From Rhodococcus zopfii NBRC 100606 = JCM 9919 (GTDB lineage Bacteria; Actinomycetota; Actinomycetes; Mycobacteriales; Mycobacteriaceae), in assembly GCF_001895025.1 (NCBI RefSeq), contig NZ_BCXI01000046.1, positions 1 to 58,904 on the forward strand: a stretch of 58,904 nt of DNA, in the 5' to 3' direction. Numbering within the stretch: position 1 is the first letter of the stretch; each line of letters begins with the position of its first letter. Shown piece after piece: positions 17,060-25,484 of the stretch. The notes beneath the pieces were generated by a model that saw nothing but the letters and a program-made list of their open reading frames with translations, made no database searches and was not told where the DNA came from. Both the position numbers and the translations under genes were made by a program.

Positions 17060-18232
17060 ATGCATCTCACGCTCACCGACGAGGAACTCGCATTCCGCGA
17101 CGAACTACGCACGTTCTTCACCACCGAGATCCCCGCCGAACTCCGCGACCGTGTCGCCACCGGCCGCCCGCTCGGGCGCGACGACATCGTCACCAGCCAG
17201 AAGATCCTCAACGCCCACGGCCTGGCCGTGCCGAACTGGCCCGTCGAATGGGGCGGAAAGGACTGGACCTCGGTCCAGCGGCACCTGTGGCTCGACGAAC
17301 TGCAGCTCGCCTCCGTCCCCGACCCGCTGCCCTTCAACACCGCGATGGTCGGTCCCGTCATCGCCGAGTTCGGCTCCCGGGAGCTCAAGGAACGTTTCCT
17401 CCCGGCGACCGCGAACCTGGACATCTGGTGGTGCCAGGGCTTCTCCGAACCCGAAGCCGGATCGGACCTGGCCTCGCTCAAGACCCGCGCGGTCCGCGAC
17501 GGCGGCGACTACATCGTCAACGGCCAGAAGACCTGGACCACCCTCGCGCAGCACGCCGACTGGATCTTCGCGCTCGTGCGCACCGACCCGAACGCCCCGA
17601 AGCGGCAGGCCGGCATCTCGTTCCTGCTCATCGACATGAAGACGCCCGGCGTCACGGTCCGCCCGATCAAGCTGATCGACGGCGGATACGAGGTCAACGA
17701 GGTGTTCTTCGAGGACGTGCGCGTCCCGGCGGAGAACCTCGTCGGTGAGGAGAACGCTGGCTGGAGTTACGCGAAGTTCCTGCTCGGCAACGAACGCACC
17801 GGGGTCGCGCGGGTCGGCGCCACGAAGGTCCGCATCGCCCGGGCCAAGAAGCTCGCCGCGGAGGTCCGTCTCGGCTCCGGGTCGCTGCTCGACGACCCGC
17901 TGTTCGCCGCGCGCGTCGCGGAACTCGAAAATGAACTGCTGGCACTGGAACTGACCCAGCTGCGGGTCGTCGCGAGTTCGGCCGACGGCAAACCGAATCC
18001 GGCGTCGTCGCTGCTGAAACTGCGTGGTTCGGAGTTGCAGCAGGCCGCGACCGAATTGCTCGCCGATGTCGCCGGCCCCGATTCGCTGCCGGTCGGTGCC
18101 GACGGCATCGACTCACCCGACTGGGCGCAGCGCGCCGCCCCGGTCTACCTCAACAACCGCAAGGTCTCGATCTACAGCGGGTCGAGCGAGGTTCAGCGTC
18201 AGATCATCGCCTCCTCCATTCTCGGATTGTGA
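17060..18232 (+). CDS. Acyl-CoA dehydrogenase, FadE-type subunit 1
   Basis: A 390-residue FAD flavoprotein that introduces the alpha-beta double bond in acyl-CoA. Seen are WPVEWGGKDWT near 60, the FAD-binding CQGFSEPEAGSDLASLKTRA near 130, the substrate-binding VNGQKTWTT near 155, and the C-terminal NNRKVSIYSGSSEVQRQIIASSILGL. ATG 17060 has GACGGAAGG upstream. A second, dissimilar acyl-CoA dehydrogenase begins nine bases after its stop; such adjacent pairs in mycobacteria and rhodococci often form alpha2beta2 enzymes acting on steroid side chains or branched acyl-CoAs. Confidence 0.92.
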   Translation: MHLTLTDEELAFRDELRTFFTTEIPAELRDRVATGRPLGRDDIVTSQKILNAHGLAVPNWPVEWGGKDWTSVQRHLWLDELQLASVPDPLPFNTAMVGPVIAEFGSRELKERFLPATANLDIWWCQGFSEPEAGSDLASLKTRAVRDGGDYIVNGQKTWTTLAQHADWIFALVRTDPNAPKRQAGISFLLIDMKTPGVTVRPIKLIDGGYEVNEVFFEDVRVPAENLVGEENAGWSYAKFLLGNERTGVARVGATKVRIARAKKLAAEVRLGSGSLLDDPLFAARVAELENELLALELTQLRVVASSADGKPNPASSLLKLRGSELQQAATELLADVAGPDSLPVGADGIDSPDWAQRAAPVYLNNRKVSIYSGSSEVQRQIIASSILGL

Positions 18233-18241
18233 GCAGCCACC

Positions 18242-19396
18242 ATGAATTTCGAACTCGACACCGAACAGGATCTGCTCCGCAAGACGACCCGCGACCTGCT
18301 GTCCGGGGCGTACGACGCGGAAACCCGTAACGCGGTCACCGCGACCGACCGCGGCTGGAACCCGGAGGTATGGCGGCAGTTCGCCGAACTCGGTCTGCTC
18401 GGGCTGCCCTTCCCCGAGGAACACGGCGGCATGGGCGCCGGTCCGGTCGAGACGATGGCCGTGATGACCGAGATCGGCCGGGCACTCGCACCGGAACCGC
18501 TGCTCGACGCGGTGTACACGCCGGGTGGGCTCGTCGCCGAGGCTGGTACCGACGCGCAGCGCGCCGCGATCCTGCCGCGCGTCGCCGAGGGTGACCTGCT
18601 GCTCGCGTTCGCGCACGACGAGCCGGGCAGCCGCTGGCCGTCCACCGGCGTGCGGACCGCCGCGACCCGCACCGGTGATGTCTGGACTCTGACGGGCCGC
18701 AAGAACCCTGTGCTGCACGGTGATTGCGCCGACCTGCTCGTGGTGTCCGCGACCCTCCCCGACGGCGGTACCGGACTGTTCCTCGTCGATGCGTCCGCCG
18801 ACGGCGTGACCCGCACCGCCTACCGCACTCACGACGAACGCCGCGGCGCCCAGCTCGTCCTCGACGGGGTCACCGCCGAGCCCCTCGGTGCGGCCGCCGG
18901 CGCAACCGCGATCACCGACGCGACCGGCGCGATCGTCGCCGCGCAGGTGCGCGCGCAGGCCGCGCTGTGCGCCGAGGCGGTCGGCGCGATGCAGGAGGCG
19001 CTGCGCCTGACCACGGAATATCTCAAGCAGCGCAAGCAGTTCGGTGCGCCCATCGCCCGATTCCAGGCGCTGACCCACCGCGCCGCCGACATGTACGTGC
19101 TGCTCGAGCTCGCCTCGAGCCTGAGCCTGTACGCGACGATGGCACTGTCCGACGGCATCGTCGACCCGGCCATCGCGTCGCGCGCCAAGCTTCAGGTCGG
19201 CCGGTCCGCCCGCAGCATCGGGCAGGAAGCGATCCAGATGCACGGCGGCATCGGCATGACCGCCGAGTACCCGGTCGGGCACTACGTGAGCCGGTTGACC
19301 GCGATCGAACACACCCTCGGCAGCACCGAGGACCACCTGCGGGTCCTGGCCGGCGCGGTCGCCGATCACGACCGCGTGGATGTCACTGGCGGCTGA
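18242..19396 (+). CDS. Acyl-CoA dehydrogenase, FadE-type subunit 2
   Basis: A 384-residue partner of the preceding gene. It has LPFPEEHGGMG near 55, the family's C-terminal QRKQFGAPIARFQALTHRAADMY near 260, and QEAIQMHGGIGMTAEYPVGHY near 325. The FAD region (AFAHDEPGSRWPSTG) departs from the typical TEPxxGSD motif, as in the less canonical subunit of heterotetrameric enzymes. It ends six bases before gvpK, which converges on it with no visible terminator, so transcripts of the two operons may overlap. Catalytic division between the subunits is inferred. Confidence 0.9.
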   Translation: MNFELDTEQDLLRKTTRDLLSGAYDAETRNAVTATDRGWNPEVWRQFAELGLLGLPFPEEHGGMGAGPVETMAVMTEIGRALAPEPLLDAVYTPGGLVAEAGTDAQRAAILPRVAEGDLLLAFAHDEPGSRWPSTGVRTAATRTGDVWTLTGRKNPVLHGDCADLLVVSATLPDGGTGLFLVDASADGVTRTAYRTHDERRGAQLVLDGVTAEPLGAAAGATAITDATGAIVAAQVRAQAALCAEAVGAMQEALRLTTEYLKQRKQFGAPIARFQALTHRAADMYVLLELASSLSLYATMALSDGIVDPAIASRAKLQVGRSARSIGQEAIQMHGGIGMTAEYPVGHYVSRLTAIEHTLGSTEDHLRVLAGAVADHDRVDVTGG

Positions 19397-19402
19397 CCTC
19401 GC

Positions 19403-19702
19403 TCAGGGCGGGTCTCGCGGCAGCAGGGGCCCGAGCGGTCCGAGGTCGATGTTGAGATCTTCGGGAGTCAGGCCGAAATGTTCGCGCAGCTCGTCCATGC
19501 GCTGCTCGAGCAGCATCAGCGTGGTGCCGATGCGTTCGATCTGTTCGTCGCTCAGGTCACCCTGGTCGACCCGTCGCAGCGCCTGCCGCTCCATCAATTG
19601 GCGGAGGAGCTCGACGAGGGTCAGCACCAGGGTGACCAGACCCCGCTCCACGGATTCGGGATCGGAGTCGATACGCGGTGGCAGCCCGTCGAATTCGGTC
19701 AC
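19403..19702 (-). CDS. gvpK: Gas vesicle protein GvpK
   Basis: A 99-residue assembly protein of gas vesicles, the gas-filled protein shells that give buoyancy. PPRIDSDPESVERGLVTLVLTLVELLRQLMERQALRRVDQGDLSDEQIERIGTTLM is the conserved GvpK core; the C-terminus (GLTPEDLNIDLGPLGPLL) is also typical. The start is GTG, overlapping the gvpS/M-type stop by four bases. It is the last gene of the operon and converges on the acyl-CoA dehydrogenase gene. Confidence 0.95.
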   Translation of the reverse strand: MTEFDGLPPRIDSDPESVERGLVTLVLTLVELLRQLMERQALRRVDQGDLSDEQIERIGTTLMLLEQRMDELREHFGLTPEDLNIDLGPLGPLLPRDPP

Positions 19703-19890
19703 GGCCCCCCGATCTCCTGCTGCTCGGCGACAGCACGGACCGACGAGATCAGGGTGCGCAACGAAATCCGCACCATGTCCACATCCGCTATCGAGAGCAC
19801 CACGTCACCGACGATGACGACGCCGCCGGCCAGCACCCGGTCGAGCAGGTCGACGAGCGCGATCCGGCGCTCCTCCGGCAGCTCGCTCAC
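19699..19890 (-). CDS. gvpS: Small GvpA/J-family protein (GvpS/GvpM type)
   Basis: A 63-residue member of the GvpA fold. LVDLLDRVLAGGVVIVGDVVLSIADVDMVRISLRTLISSVRAV matches the alpha-beta-beta-alpha shell core with almost no tail. In Streptomyces-type clusters the equivalent gene before gvpK is called gvpS; in others gvpM. It probably caps or nucleates the vesicle rather than forming its wall. It is joined by four-base overlaps to gvpL upstream and gvpK downstream; the GTG start is fixed by that coupling. Confidence 0.88.
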   Translation of the reverse strand: MSELPEERRIALVDLLDRVLAGGVVIVGDVVLSIADVDMVRISLRTLISSVRAVAEQQEIGGP

Positions 19891-20681
19891 GGGTTCCCCC
19901 GGTCCACACCGGCGAAGGAATACGGGGGCCACGGACCCGTGAGTTCGAGCTGGAGTCCGTCGAACTGCGTCCGCGCCGCCGCGACCGCGTCGGTGAACTC
20001 GTCGCGATGGTCGTTGTCCACAAGATAGGTTCCGTTGAGCACCATCCGGTCTCGCCGTCCACTCAGGGTGGGATCGGTCGCCGCTTGCCGGCGCCCCGCG
20101 GCCGAGTGCTGCAGCAGCACCGTGTGGAGGGCCTCGGCGCGTTCCGCCGCGGCGTGCTCGGCGTCGTCCCGAGCGGACAGCTGCGCGCGCCGCCGCTTCA
20201 GATACGCGGCGCCCGCACCGGTTCCGCCTGCGGAGCTCGCGGTCGCCGCCTCCACCGCGCCGGTGGCGAGCGCGTCCAGGTCCGCGTACGCCTTCACCCC
20301 CCATTCGGTGCGTCCCGCGACGAGGGTGAGCGCCACCTCGAAATCCGCTCGGCGAGCTTCGAGTACGTCGCGAACCCGGTCGTCGTCGCGATACACCGTG
20401 GCAAGCCGGAGCGGAATCGCCGCCGCCCGCCGCACCACGGCGGAGACGACGGCATCGTGCGTGCGCGCCACCGCCTCGAGCCAGTCGAGATTCTCGAGGT
20501 TGGTGCGCAATGCCTCTTCGCCGAACTCGCCGAGAGGGACCGTGCCGACGACGGCGGTCAGTCCGGCCGCGGTCACGGTCCGGACCGGCTCCCGGGCAAC
20601 CCCGGTCACGTCGTGCACGGAATCCTCTGCGAGATCGGCGCCCGTCACCGCGTACACCCACACGCCGTGATCATCGGTCAT
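19887..20681 (-). CDS. gvpL: Gas vesicle protein GvpL (GvpL/GvpF family)
   Basis: A 264-residue GvpL/F protein, a minor assembly component. It begins GVWVYAVTG, then has LRTNLENLDWLEAVARTHDAVVSAV, IPLRLATVYRDDDRV, and the C-terminal LNGTYLVDNDHRDEFTDAVAAARTQFDGLQLELTGPWPPYSF, the conserved end of the family. A second family member (gvpF) lies five genes upstream in the window order; two copies are usual in actinobacterial clusters. Its start overlaps gvpJ by 11 bases. Confidence 0.94.
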   Translation of the reverse strand: MTDDHGVWVYAVTGADLAEDSVHDVTGVAREPVRTVTAAGLTAVVGTVPLGEFGEEALRTNLENLDWLEAVARTHDAVVSAVVRRAAAIPLRLATVYRDDDRVRDVLEARRADFEVALTLVAGRTEWGVKAYADLDALATGAVEAATASSAGGTGAGAAYLKRRRAQLSARDDAEHAAAERAEALHTVLLQHSAAGRRQAATDPTLSGRRDRMVLNGTYLVDNDHRDEFTDAVAAARTQFDGLQLELTGPWPPYSFAGVDRGNP

Positions 20682-21120
20682 CGTCGGTCACCTCGGCATC
20701 CTCGACCTCGGCGTCCTCGACCCCTGCATCCTCGACCCCTGCATCCTCGATCTCGGGGGGATCGGCGACCGGTTCCCTCGTCCGTCCGGCCTCGAGTTCG
20801 GCGATCCGGTCCCGGAGCTTGCGATTCTCGACTTCGAGATCCTGTTGTGCTCCTTCGATACTCGCGCGGTGGCCCTTGCTGCTCAGCCACGGGTCGGTCT
20901 CCCACCAGTCGATGCCGACGGCCTTGGCCGTCTCCAACGACGCGATCACCAGGCGGAGTTTGATGGTGAGCAGTTCGATGTCGAGCAGATTCACCTGGAT
21001 GTCACCGGCGATCACCAGGCCCTTGTCGAGGACCCGCTCGAGGATATCGCCGAGATTCGTCGACTGATGGCCCCCACCGTAGGGCTGAGGTGACGGGGAG
21101 CCGCCGCCCACCACGGTCAT
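20671..21120 (-). CDS. gvpJ: Gas vesicle protein GvpJ with acidic repeat tail
   Basis: A 149-residue GvpA-like protein. Residues 21-75 carry the shell core NLGDILERVLDKGLVIAGDIQVNLLDIELLTIKLRLVIASLETAKAVGIDWW. This is followed by a coiled-coil-like stretch (GAQQDLEVENRKLRDRIAELEAG) and a tail of four EDAxV pentapeptides. GvpJ acts in tip formation in known systems. The tail is encoded by a 15-base tandem repeat. It overlaps gvpO by four bases and gvpL by eleven. Confidence 0.9.
   Translation of the reverse strand: MTVVGGGSPSPQPYGGGHQSTNLGDILERVLDKGLVIAGDIQVNLLDIELLTIKLRLVIASLETAKAVGIDWWETDPWLSSKGHRASIEGAQQDLEVENRKLRDRIAELEAGRTREPVADPPEIEDAGVEDAGVEDAEVEDAEVTDDDR
20689..20748. repeat. 15-base tandem repeat encoding EDAxV
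   Basis: Four consecutive 15-base units encode EDAGV, EDAGV, EDAEV and EDAEV at the end of gvpJ. The units are near-identical in DNA as well as protein, so copy number could change by slippage without disturbing the frame. Confidence 0.85.
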
Positions 21121-21449
21121 GTCCTACCTCCCTTGCCGAGATCGGTGCTGCCCCGTCCGTAGCGTTTGGTTCTGCGGTAGGACAACAGGTTTCCGTCCGG
21201 ATCCAGCTCCACTTCGTACAGTGCGAGCATGTCCGCCGACGACGGGATGCGCCGGTCCTCGATCACCTCGATCTCGACCGTCCACCCGTCGTCCCCCGGC
21301 TCCACGGACGTGGCCCCCTGCACCTCCTTCGTCGTCAGTTCGGAGAGATGCTCGATCGCGATGCGCGCCACCTCGCCCGCGGACAAGGGTGGTAGGGATT
21401 CGGGCTCGCGGGCGCCGTCGGAGTCCTTGCGGGTTGATCGTTCGGCCAT
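21117..21449 (-). CDS. gvpO: Gas vesicle protein GvpO
   Basis: A 110-residue GvpO family protein. AGEVARIAIEHLSELTTKEVQGATSVEPGDDGWTVEIEVIEDRRIPSSADMLALYEVELDPDGNLLSYRRTKRYGRG is the complete conserved domain. In haloarchaea GvpO affects gvp transcript levels; its role in actinobacteria is less clear. It follows gvpG after 13 bases and overlaps gvpJ by four. In Streptomyces-type clusters gvpO heads the operon; here it is internal. Confidence 0.95.
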   Translation of the reverse strand: MAERSTRKDSDGAREPESLPPLSAGEVARIAIEHLSELTTKEVQGATSVEPGDDGWTVEIEVIEDRRIPSSADMLALYEVELDPDGNLLSYRRTKRYGRGSTDLGKGGRT

Positions 21450-21462
21450 CGTGGTCCCCTTC

Positions 21463-21708
21463 CTAGATCGGCGGGGCGCCGGTGTCCGGCCGGATCATCC
21501 GGTTGAGGACAGCCTGTTGCGCCGCGGCCTTCTCGTCCTCGGTGATGTGCCCGGCGGCGGCCGCCTCGTCGATCTCCTCGAGCTCACGGCGGATGGCGGC
21601 CGGATCGTGCAGTTGCTGCTCGACCTGATCCTGGATGACTTCACCGAGCCACAGGACGGCCCGGATCGGTGCAATCGGCAGCGTGAAGATGGACGAGATC
21701 AGGCCCAC
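21463..21708 (-). CDS. gvpG: Gas vesicle protein GvpG
   Basis: An 81-residue helical assembly protein. It begins with the typical hydrophobic MGLISSIFTLPIAPIRAVLWLGEVIQDQVEQQ, then a predicted helix (AIRRELEEIDEAAAAGHITEDEKAAAQQAVLNRMI). Bacterial GvpG proteins share this size and layout and interact with GvpF/L in shell nucleation. It follows gvpF after three bases. Confidence 0.93.
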   Translation of the reverse strand: MGLISSIFTLPIAPIRAVLWLGEVIQDQVEQQLHDPAAIRRELEEIDEAAAAGHITEDEKAAAQQAVLNRMIRPDTGAPPI

Positions 21709-21711
21709 GGC

Positions 21712-22515
21712 TCAGTCCTCCGGTGCGCGTTTCATCACGAAGTCGTACGCGGCCATCGGCCCGAGCAGGTCCATCTCTGCCCGGCCCTCCCATTCCTGCG
21801 CGAGGGAACGCACGATGTCCTCGAGATCGCCCTGCCGGGACAACTCGATGAGCACCGCGACGTGCGCGGCGTCTTCGTCGTGCGTCGGCTGACGGACGTT
21901 CACCATCGGCTCGAGGTCCTCGAGCGCGTCGACGACCCGCTGGGTGTCTTCGGTTCGTTTGGCTTCGATCGACTGGGTGATGATTTCGCCCAGAGCCATA
22001 CGCGCGTCGCGGGTTGCGTCCTCGGGTTTGTCGCGGATCTCGTCTCGCAACCGTGCAGCGTCGGCGTTCTCGTCGAGAATCTCACCGAGCACGGTCTTTT
22101 CGACGTAGCGTGCCTTGACGACGAACTGCGCCCGACCCTCGAGTTCGTTCAGCGCCGCTTCGAACTCGTCGCGATGGGCGTCGAGCAGCTCCTCGGATAC
22201 AGCGTCCTCGTCCGACAGCACCGCCCCGAACCGGAGCGGTAGCACCGGTGCGACGGCGGCGGTACCGTCCAGCAGTTCCGCGTGGGCTTTGAGGTCGTCC
22301 GGGGTGCCGAGCGGCCGGTCGACCGGGATTTCGCTGATCAAAGCAGCGATCTCGCCGCTCCGTACGACAGAGACCTCACTCGGGGGGGCGCCGACACCGG
22401 TGGCGTGCGATTCCGTTTCCACATCCCCCGGGACGATGCCGTAGACGTAGATGCCCGTGGTGCCGGAGATGCCCTGTTCCTCCGGGGTGCGTGCGTCCTC
22501 GGACGTGTCGGTCAT
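21712..22515 (-). CDS. gvpF: Gas vesicle protein GvpF (GvpL/GvpF family)
   Basis: A 267-residue assembly protein. [12 protein letters not shown] opens the first domain, followed by [37 protein letters not shown] and [16 protein letters not shown]. The C-terminal region ([32 protein letters not shown]) gives the second domain of the fold known from cyanobacterial GvpF. It overlaps gvpA by four bases, the usual order A-F-G. It is acidic overall. Confidence 0.95.
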   Translation of the reverse strand: MTDTSEDARTPEEQGISGTTGIYVYGIVPGDVETESHATGVGAPPSEVSVVRSGEIAALISEIPVDRPLGTPDDLKAHAELLDGTAAVAPVLPLRFGAVLSDEDAVSEELLDAHRDEFEAALNELEGRAQFVVKARYVEKTVLGEILDENADAARLRDEIRDKPEDATRDARMALGEIITQSIEAKRTEDTQRVVDALEDLEPMVNVRQPTHDEDAAHVAVLIELSRQGDLEDIVRSLAQEWEGRAEMDLLGPMAAYDFVMKRAPED

Positions 22516-22928
22516 CGCTCCTCCCCTCGTTTCGACGATCGCGGCGCGTGCTGGCGCTTGTCTTCGACATCGCCGAGAAAATCGGCGACCTTCTCACTGG
22601 CTGCTTCCAGCGCGCCCTTCGTCTTGTGCTTCGCGCCGCCCGAGGTGATGTCACCGACGAGATCGGGCAGGCCCTTCGGTTCGTTGTCGGCGATCTCCAG
22701 ACGGTTCACGGCTTCGGCGAAACGCAGGTAGGTGTCGACGCTCGCCACCACGATGCGGGCATCGATCGTCAGCAGTTCGATGCCGACGAGGGAGACCCGC
22801 ACGAACGCGTCGATCACGAGACCCTTGTCCAGAATGGTGTCGATGACTTCGGCGAGCCCGGACGAATTCGGGCGCGCCATCGTGCCGCCGCCACCGCCGC
22901 CACCGCCGCCGGCAGGTTGGATGGTCAT
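22512..22928 (-). CDS. gvpA: Major gas vesicle shell protein GvpA
   Basis: A 138-residue structural protein of the vesicle wall. [56 protein letters not shown] is the highly conserved shell sequence. The C-terminal 65 residues are a charged tail found in actinobacterial GvpA but not cyanobacterial ones. The N-terminus carries nine consecutive glycines before MARPNSS; a start at that internal ATG (17 codons in) is possible, but the first ATG overlaps the upstream stop as ATGA, favouring coupled translation there. Confidence 0.93.
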   Translation of the reverse strand: MTIQPAGGGGGGGGGTMARPNSSGLAEVIDTILDKGLVIDAFVRVSLVGIELLTIDARIVVASVDTYLRFAEAVNRLEIADNEPKGLPDLVGDITSGGAKHKTKGALEAASEKVADFLGDVEDKRQHAPRSSKRGEER

Positions 22929-24208
22929 TTCCTGGCTCCTCGACTCGTGCCGGACGTGGGTCGTGCCCTGCCGCTCCGAGCGGGGGCCCGCCGGCGAACC
23001 GGGGGTGCTTCCTCGGCTTCGTCCTCCTCCGGCTCCTCCTCGTCGGCTTCGTCTTCCTCGTCTTCGGGCTCGAAAGCCTCGGCCTCTTCGTCCTCGGTCT
23101 CTTCGTCCTCGGGCTCGAAATCCTCGTTGTCGTACTCGTCTTCGTCGTACTCGTCCTCTTCCTCAGGTTCCTCTTCCTCGGGCTCCTCTGCGGATTCGTC
23201 CTGCTCGTCGTACCCTTCGTCCTCTTCCTGTTCTTCCTGCTCCTCCTGGCGAGCCGTCTCGTCGTCCTTGACCACCTTGCTGTCGCGGATCTCGCCGTGC
23301 CACCCTTCGATCTCGTCGGGATGCAGGATGCTCTCGGTCATGACGTGACGCTGGAAGTGCTTGAGTTCCAATCTGGCCCGCCGTCCCACGGCTCGCCACA
23401 GGTTGGCGGTCTTCTCGAACAGGCCGCGCGGGTGGTACTCGAGCACCAGAACGATCCGGGTGAGATTCTCGGTGATCTCATGGAAGGTCACCGCGCCGTC
23501 GATGTAGCCCTTGCCACCCTTGGAACGCCACACGATCCGCTCGAACGGAACCTGTTCGAGAATCGTCGATTCCCAGTTCCGGCGCGACCAGAAGACCTTG
23601 CCGGTCCACTGCAGCTTTTCGTCGGCGGCCTGTTCGACCTGTTCGACCTTCTTCATGAACTTCGGCCAGTCCGCGAACTGGGTCCACTGGTCGTAGGCGA
23701 GCCGGACGGGCACTCCGACATCGATCTGCTCGACGATATTGGTGAGCTTGATCTTCTTGCCGCCCGAGCCTTTCCGGCCGCCGCCCCCGAAGGACTTCTT
23801 CACGTCCTGGAACTTCTGTTTGGCCGTACTCTTGACGCCTTCCAGGCCGGCGCTCATGGCGGCTTTCAGCGGCGAAGCGCCTTGGGAGAGCTTCTCGACA
23901 CCGGTCACCGCCGACAGCAGGCCGGTATTACCGGTGCCCTCGGCATACTCGTGCAGCCGGCCGGCCGTCCCGGTGATCTTGCCGGCGACGGTGTCCATCG
24001 CCTTTTCGGTGACCGTTCCGGCCAGGTTCTGGAGCGAATTCTGCAGGTGCCCGGTCGGTGTGGCCGCGCCGGCCGTCTTCTGCGCCGTATCGGTCGCCGC
24101 CTTGCCGGCTCGGCCCGCTGCACCGGTCGCGGTCTTTCCGGCCTTCCCCGCCGCACCGGTCGCGGCCTTACCCACTTTCCGAGTGGTATCGGACAATGCC
24201 TTGGTCAT
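22925..24208 (-). CDS. SRPBCC-domain protein of the gas vesicle cluster with acidic tail
   Basis: A 427-residue, three-part protein. The first 60 residues are a low-complexity Ala/Gly/Lys repeat ([30 protein letters not shown]). The middle third is an SRPBCC/polyketide-cyclase-like domain ([34 protein letters not shown] to [33 protein letters not shown]). The end is a run of about 100 mostly Glu/Asp residues closing in an Arg-rich tail. SRPBCC proteins recur in actinobacterial gvp clusters (perhaps gvpZ) with unknown role. ATG 24208 is the first family-like start, but its ribosome site is missing: a tnpB element lies directly upstream. Confidence 0.8.
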   Translation of the reverse strand: MTKALSDTTRKVGKAATGAAGKAGKTATGAAGRAGKAATDTAQKTAGAATPTGHLQNSLQNLAGTVTEKAMDTVAGKITGTAGRLHEYAEGTGNTGLLSAVTGVEKLSQGASPLKAAMSAGLEGVKSTAKQKFQDVKKSFGGGGRKGSGGKKIKLTNIVEQIDVGVPVRLAYDQWTQFADWPKFMKKVEQVEQAADEKLQWTGKVFWSRRNWESTILEQVPFERIVWRSKGGKGYIDGAVTFHEITENLTRIVLVLEYHPRGLFEKTANLWRAVGRRARLELKHFQRHVMTESILHPDEIEGWHGEIRDSKVVKDDETARQEEQEEQEEDEGYDEQDESAEEPEEEEPEEEDEYDEDEYDNEDFEPEDEETEDEEAEAFEPEDEEDEADEEEPEEDEAEEAPPVRRRAPARSGRARPTSGTSRGARK

Positions 24209-24230
24209 CTGATGTTCGGCGCGGATACTT

Positions 24231-24244
24231 CCTCGTTCACGAGG
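24231..24244. repeat. Candidate left-end hairpin of the tnpB element
   Basis: CCTCG-TTCA-CGAGG, a five-base-pair stem whose loop equals that of the right-end hairpin. IS200/IS605 elements end in imperfect subterminal hairpins recognised by TnpA; this is the only hairpin in the left flank. Confidence 0.45.
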
Positions 24245-24320
24245 GAGAGGAAGCGCCGTCCTCCTTCCGGTATGTGGTGTCGGGTAAACCTTGTCGGTGG
24301 TGTCGGTTAGCGTGCCGGGC

Positions 24321-25484
24321 ATGGGGACCGAGGTGGTGCGCTACAACTACCGGCTGCGGCCGGGCACCACCGCCGAACGCGCCCTGCTCGAGGAGTGGCA
24401 TCGCTGCCGGTTCCTGTGGAACGAAGCCGTCCACCAGTCCACGACCGGCGCGAAACCGACGTTCGCGAAACTGAGCAAGCAGCTGACCGAAGCCCGAGCC
24501 CGCTCGTCGTGGCTGCGGAAGGGCTCCCAGGTCGCCCAGCAGCAGACGCTGCGCACCTACGCGCAGGCGTTGGACGCCTCGTTCACGGTCAAAGGCCGGG
24601 GCCGGCCTGGCTTCAAGGCGCGGAAGAAAACGTTGCCGTCGCTCGAATACACCCGTCGCGGGTTCCGGATCCACGACGGCCGGTTGGTGTTGCCCAAAGG
24701 CGTGACGATTCCGGTGGTGTGGTCGCGGGCACTGCCGTCGGGCCCGTCGAGTGTGCGCATCACCCGAGATTCCCTCGGGCATTGGTATGCCTCGTTCGTG
24801 GTGACCCGTGAGGCCGAGCCGATCCCGGTCGCCGACGAGAGCAGTGGTGTCGGGATCGATTGGGGCGTGGCGCGGACCGCGACGGCCACCGAGGAGCGGT
24901 TCGATCTGCCGCATGCCGGGCACCGGAGGCGGTGTGCGGCGGAGTTGGCGAAGGCTCAACGGAAGATGGCCCGTCGGCGTCGCGGGAAGGGACACCCGCC
25001 CTCGAGGGGCTACCGGCGGGCCCGCAAGACCGCGGTGAAGGTGCACAAGAAGGCGGCCCGGCAGAACCGGCACGACGGCCGGATCTGGGCCAAGGCCATC
25101 GTGGACGCGCACCATCTGATCGCGGTGGAGGACTTCAAACCCAGGTTCCTGGCGAAATCCACCATGGCGCGCAAGGCCGCGGATGCCGCGGTCGCGACGG
25201 TGAAACGGGAATTGATCGAACGCGGCAGGCGGGCCGGCCGGAAGGTGGTGTCGGTGCGGCCCGCGTACACGAGCATGACGTGTTCGGGGTGTTTCGCGAG
25301 AGCCAAGCAACCTCTCGGACTCGAGGAACGGATTTTCCGGTGCTGGGCGTGCGGGCACACCGCGTGCCGGGATCGGAACGCTGCCAGAGTGATTCTGGCT
25401 GTGGCGGAGCGTGGCCACACCGGTGTCGACGACGTAGGTCACTGGGATCCGCCTCCTTCGGGTGGTGGTTCCGGTGCGGTCTGA
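24321..25484 (+). CDS. tnpB: TnpB, RNA-guided endonuclease of an IS605-family element
   Basis: A 387-residue TnpB, the ancestor of Cas12, which cuts DNA next to a short motif using a guide RNA from the element's right end. The RuvC triad is intact: D180 (GIDWGVAR), E270 (AVEDFKPR) and D351 (CRDRNAAR). The zinc finger has C321, C324, C341 and C344. The N-terminal YNYRLRPGTTAERALLEEWHRCRFLWNEAV is the conserved OrfB helix-turn-helix region. ATG 24321 fits the family start. All catalytic residues are present, so it is probably active; it sits between gvp genes in opposite orientation. Confidence 0.93.
   Translation: MGTEVVRYNYRLRPGTTAERALLEEWHRCRFLWNEAVHQSTTGAKPTFAKLSKQLTEARARSSWLRKGSQVAQQQTLRTYAQALDASFTVKGRGRPGFKARKKTLPSLEYTRRGFRIHDGRLVLPKGVTIPVVWSRALPSGPSSVRITRDSLGHWYASFVVTREAEPIPVADESSGVGIDWGVARTATATEERFDLPHAGHRRRCAAELAKAQRKMARRRRGKGHPPSRGYRRARKTAVKVHKKAARQNRHDGRIWAKAIVDAHHLIAVEDFKPRFLAKSTMARKAADAAVATVKRELIERGRRAGRKVVSVRPAYTSMTCSGCFARAKQPLGLEERIFRCWACGHTACRDRNAARVILAVAERGHTGVDDVGHWDPPPSGGGSGAV

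Noticed and set aside
20689..20748. CRISPR-like repeats
   Set aside because: Units are contiguous without spacers and lie inside a coding frame.
22884..22910. CCGCCGCCA repeat as a regulatory repeat
   Set aside because: It is simply the codon run for nine glycines in gvpA.
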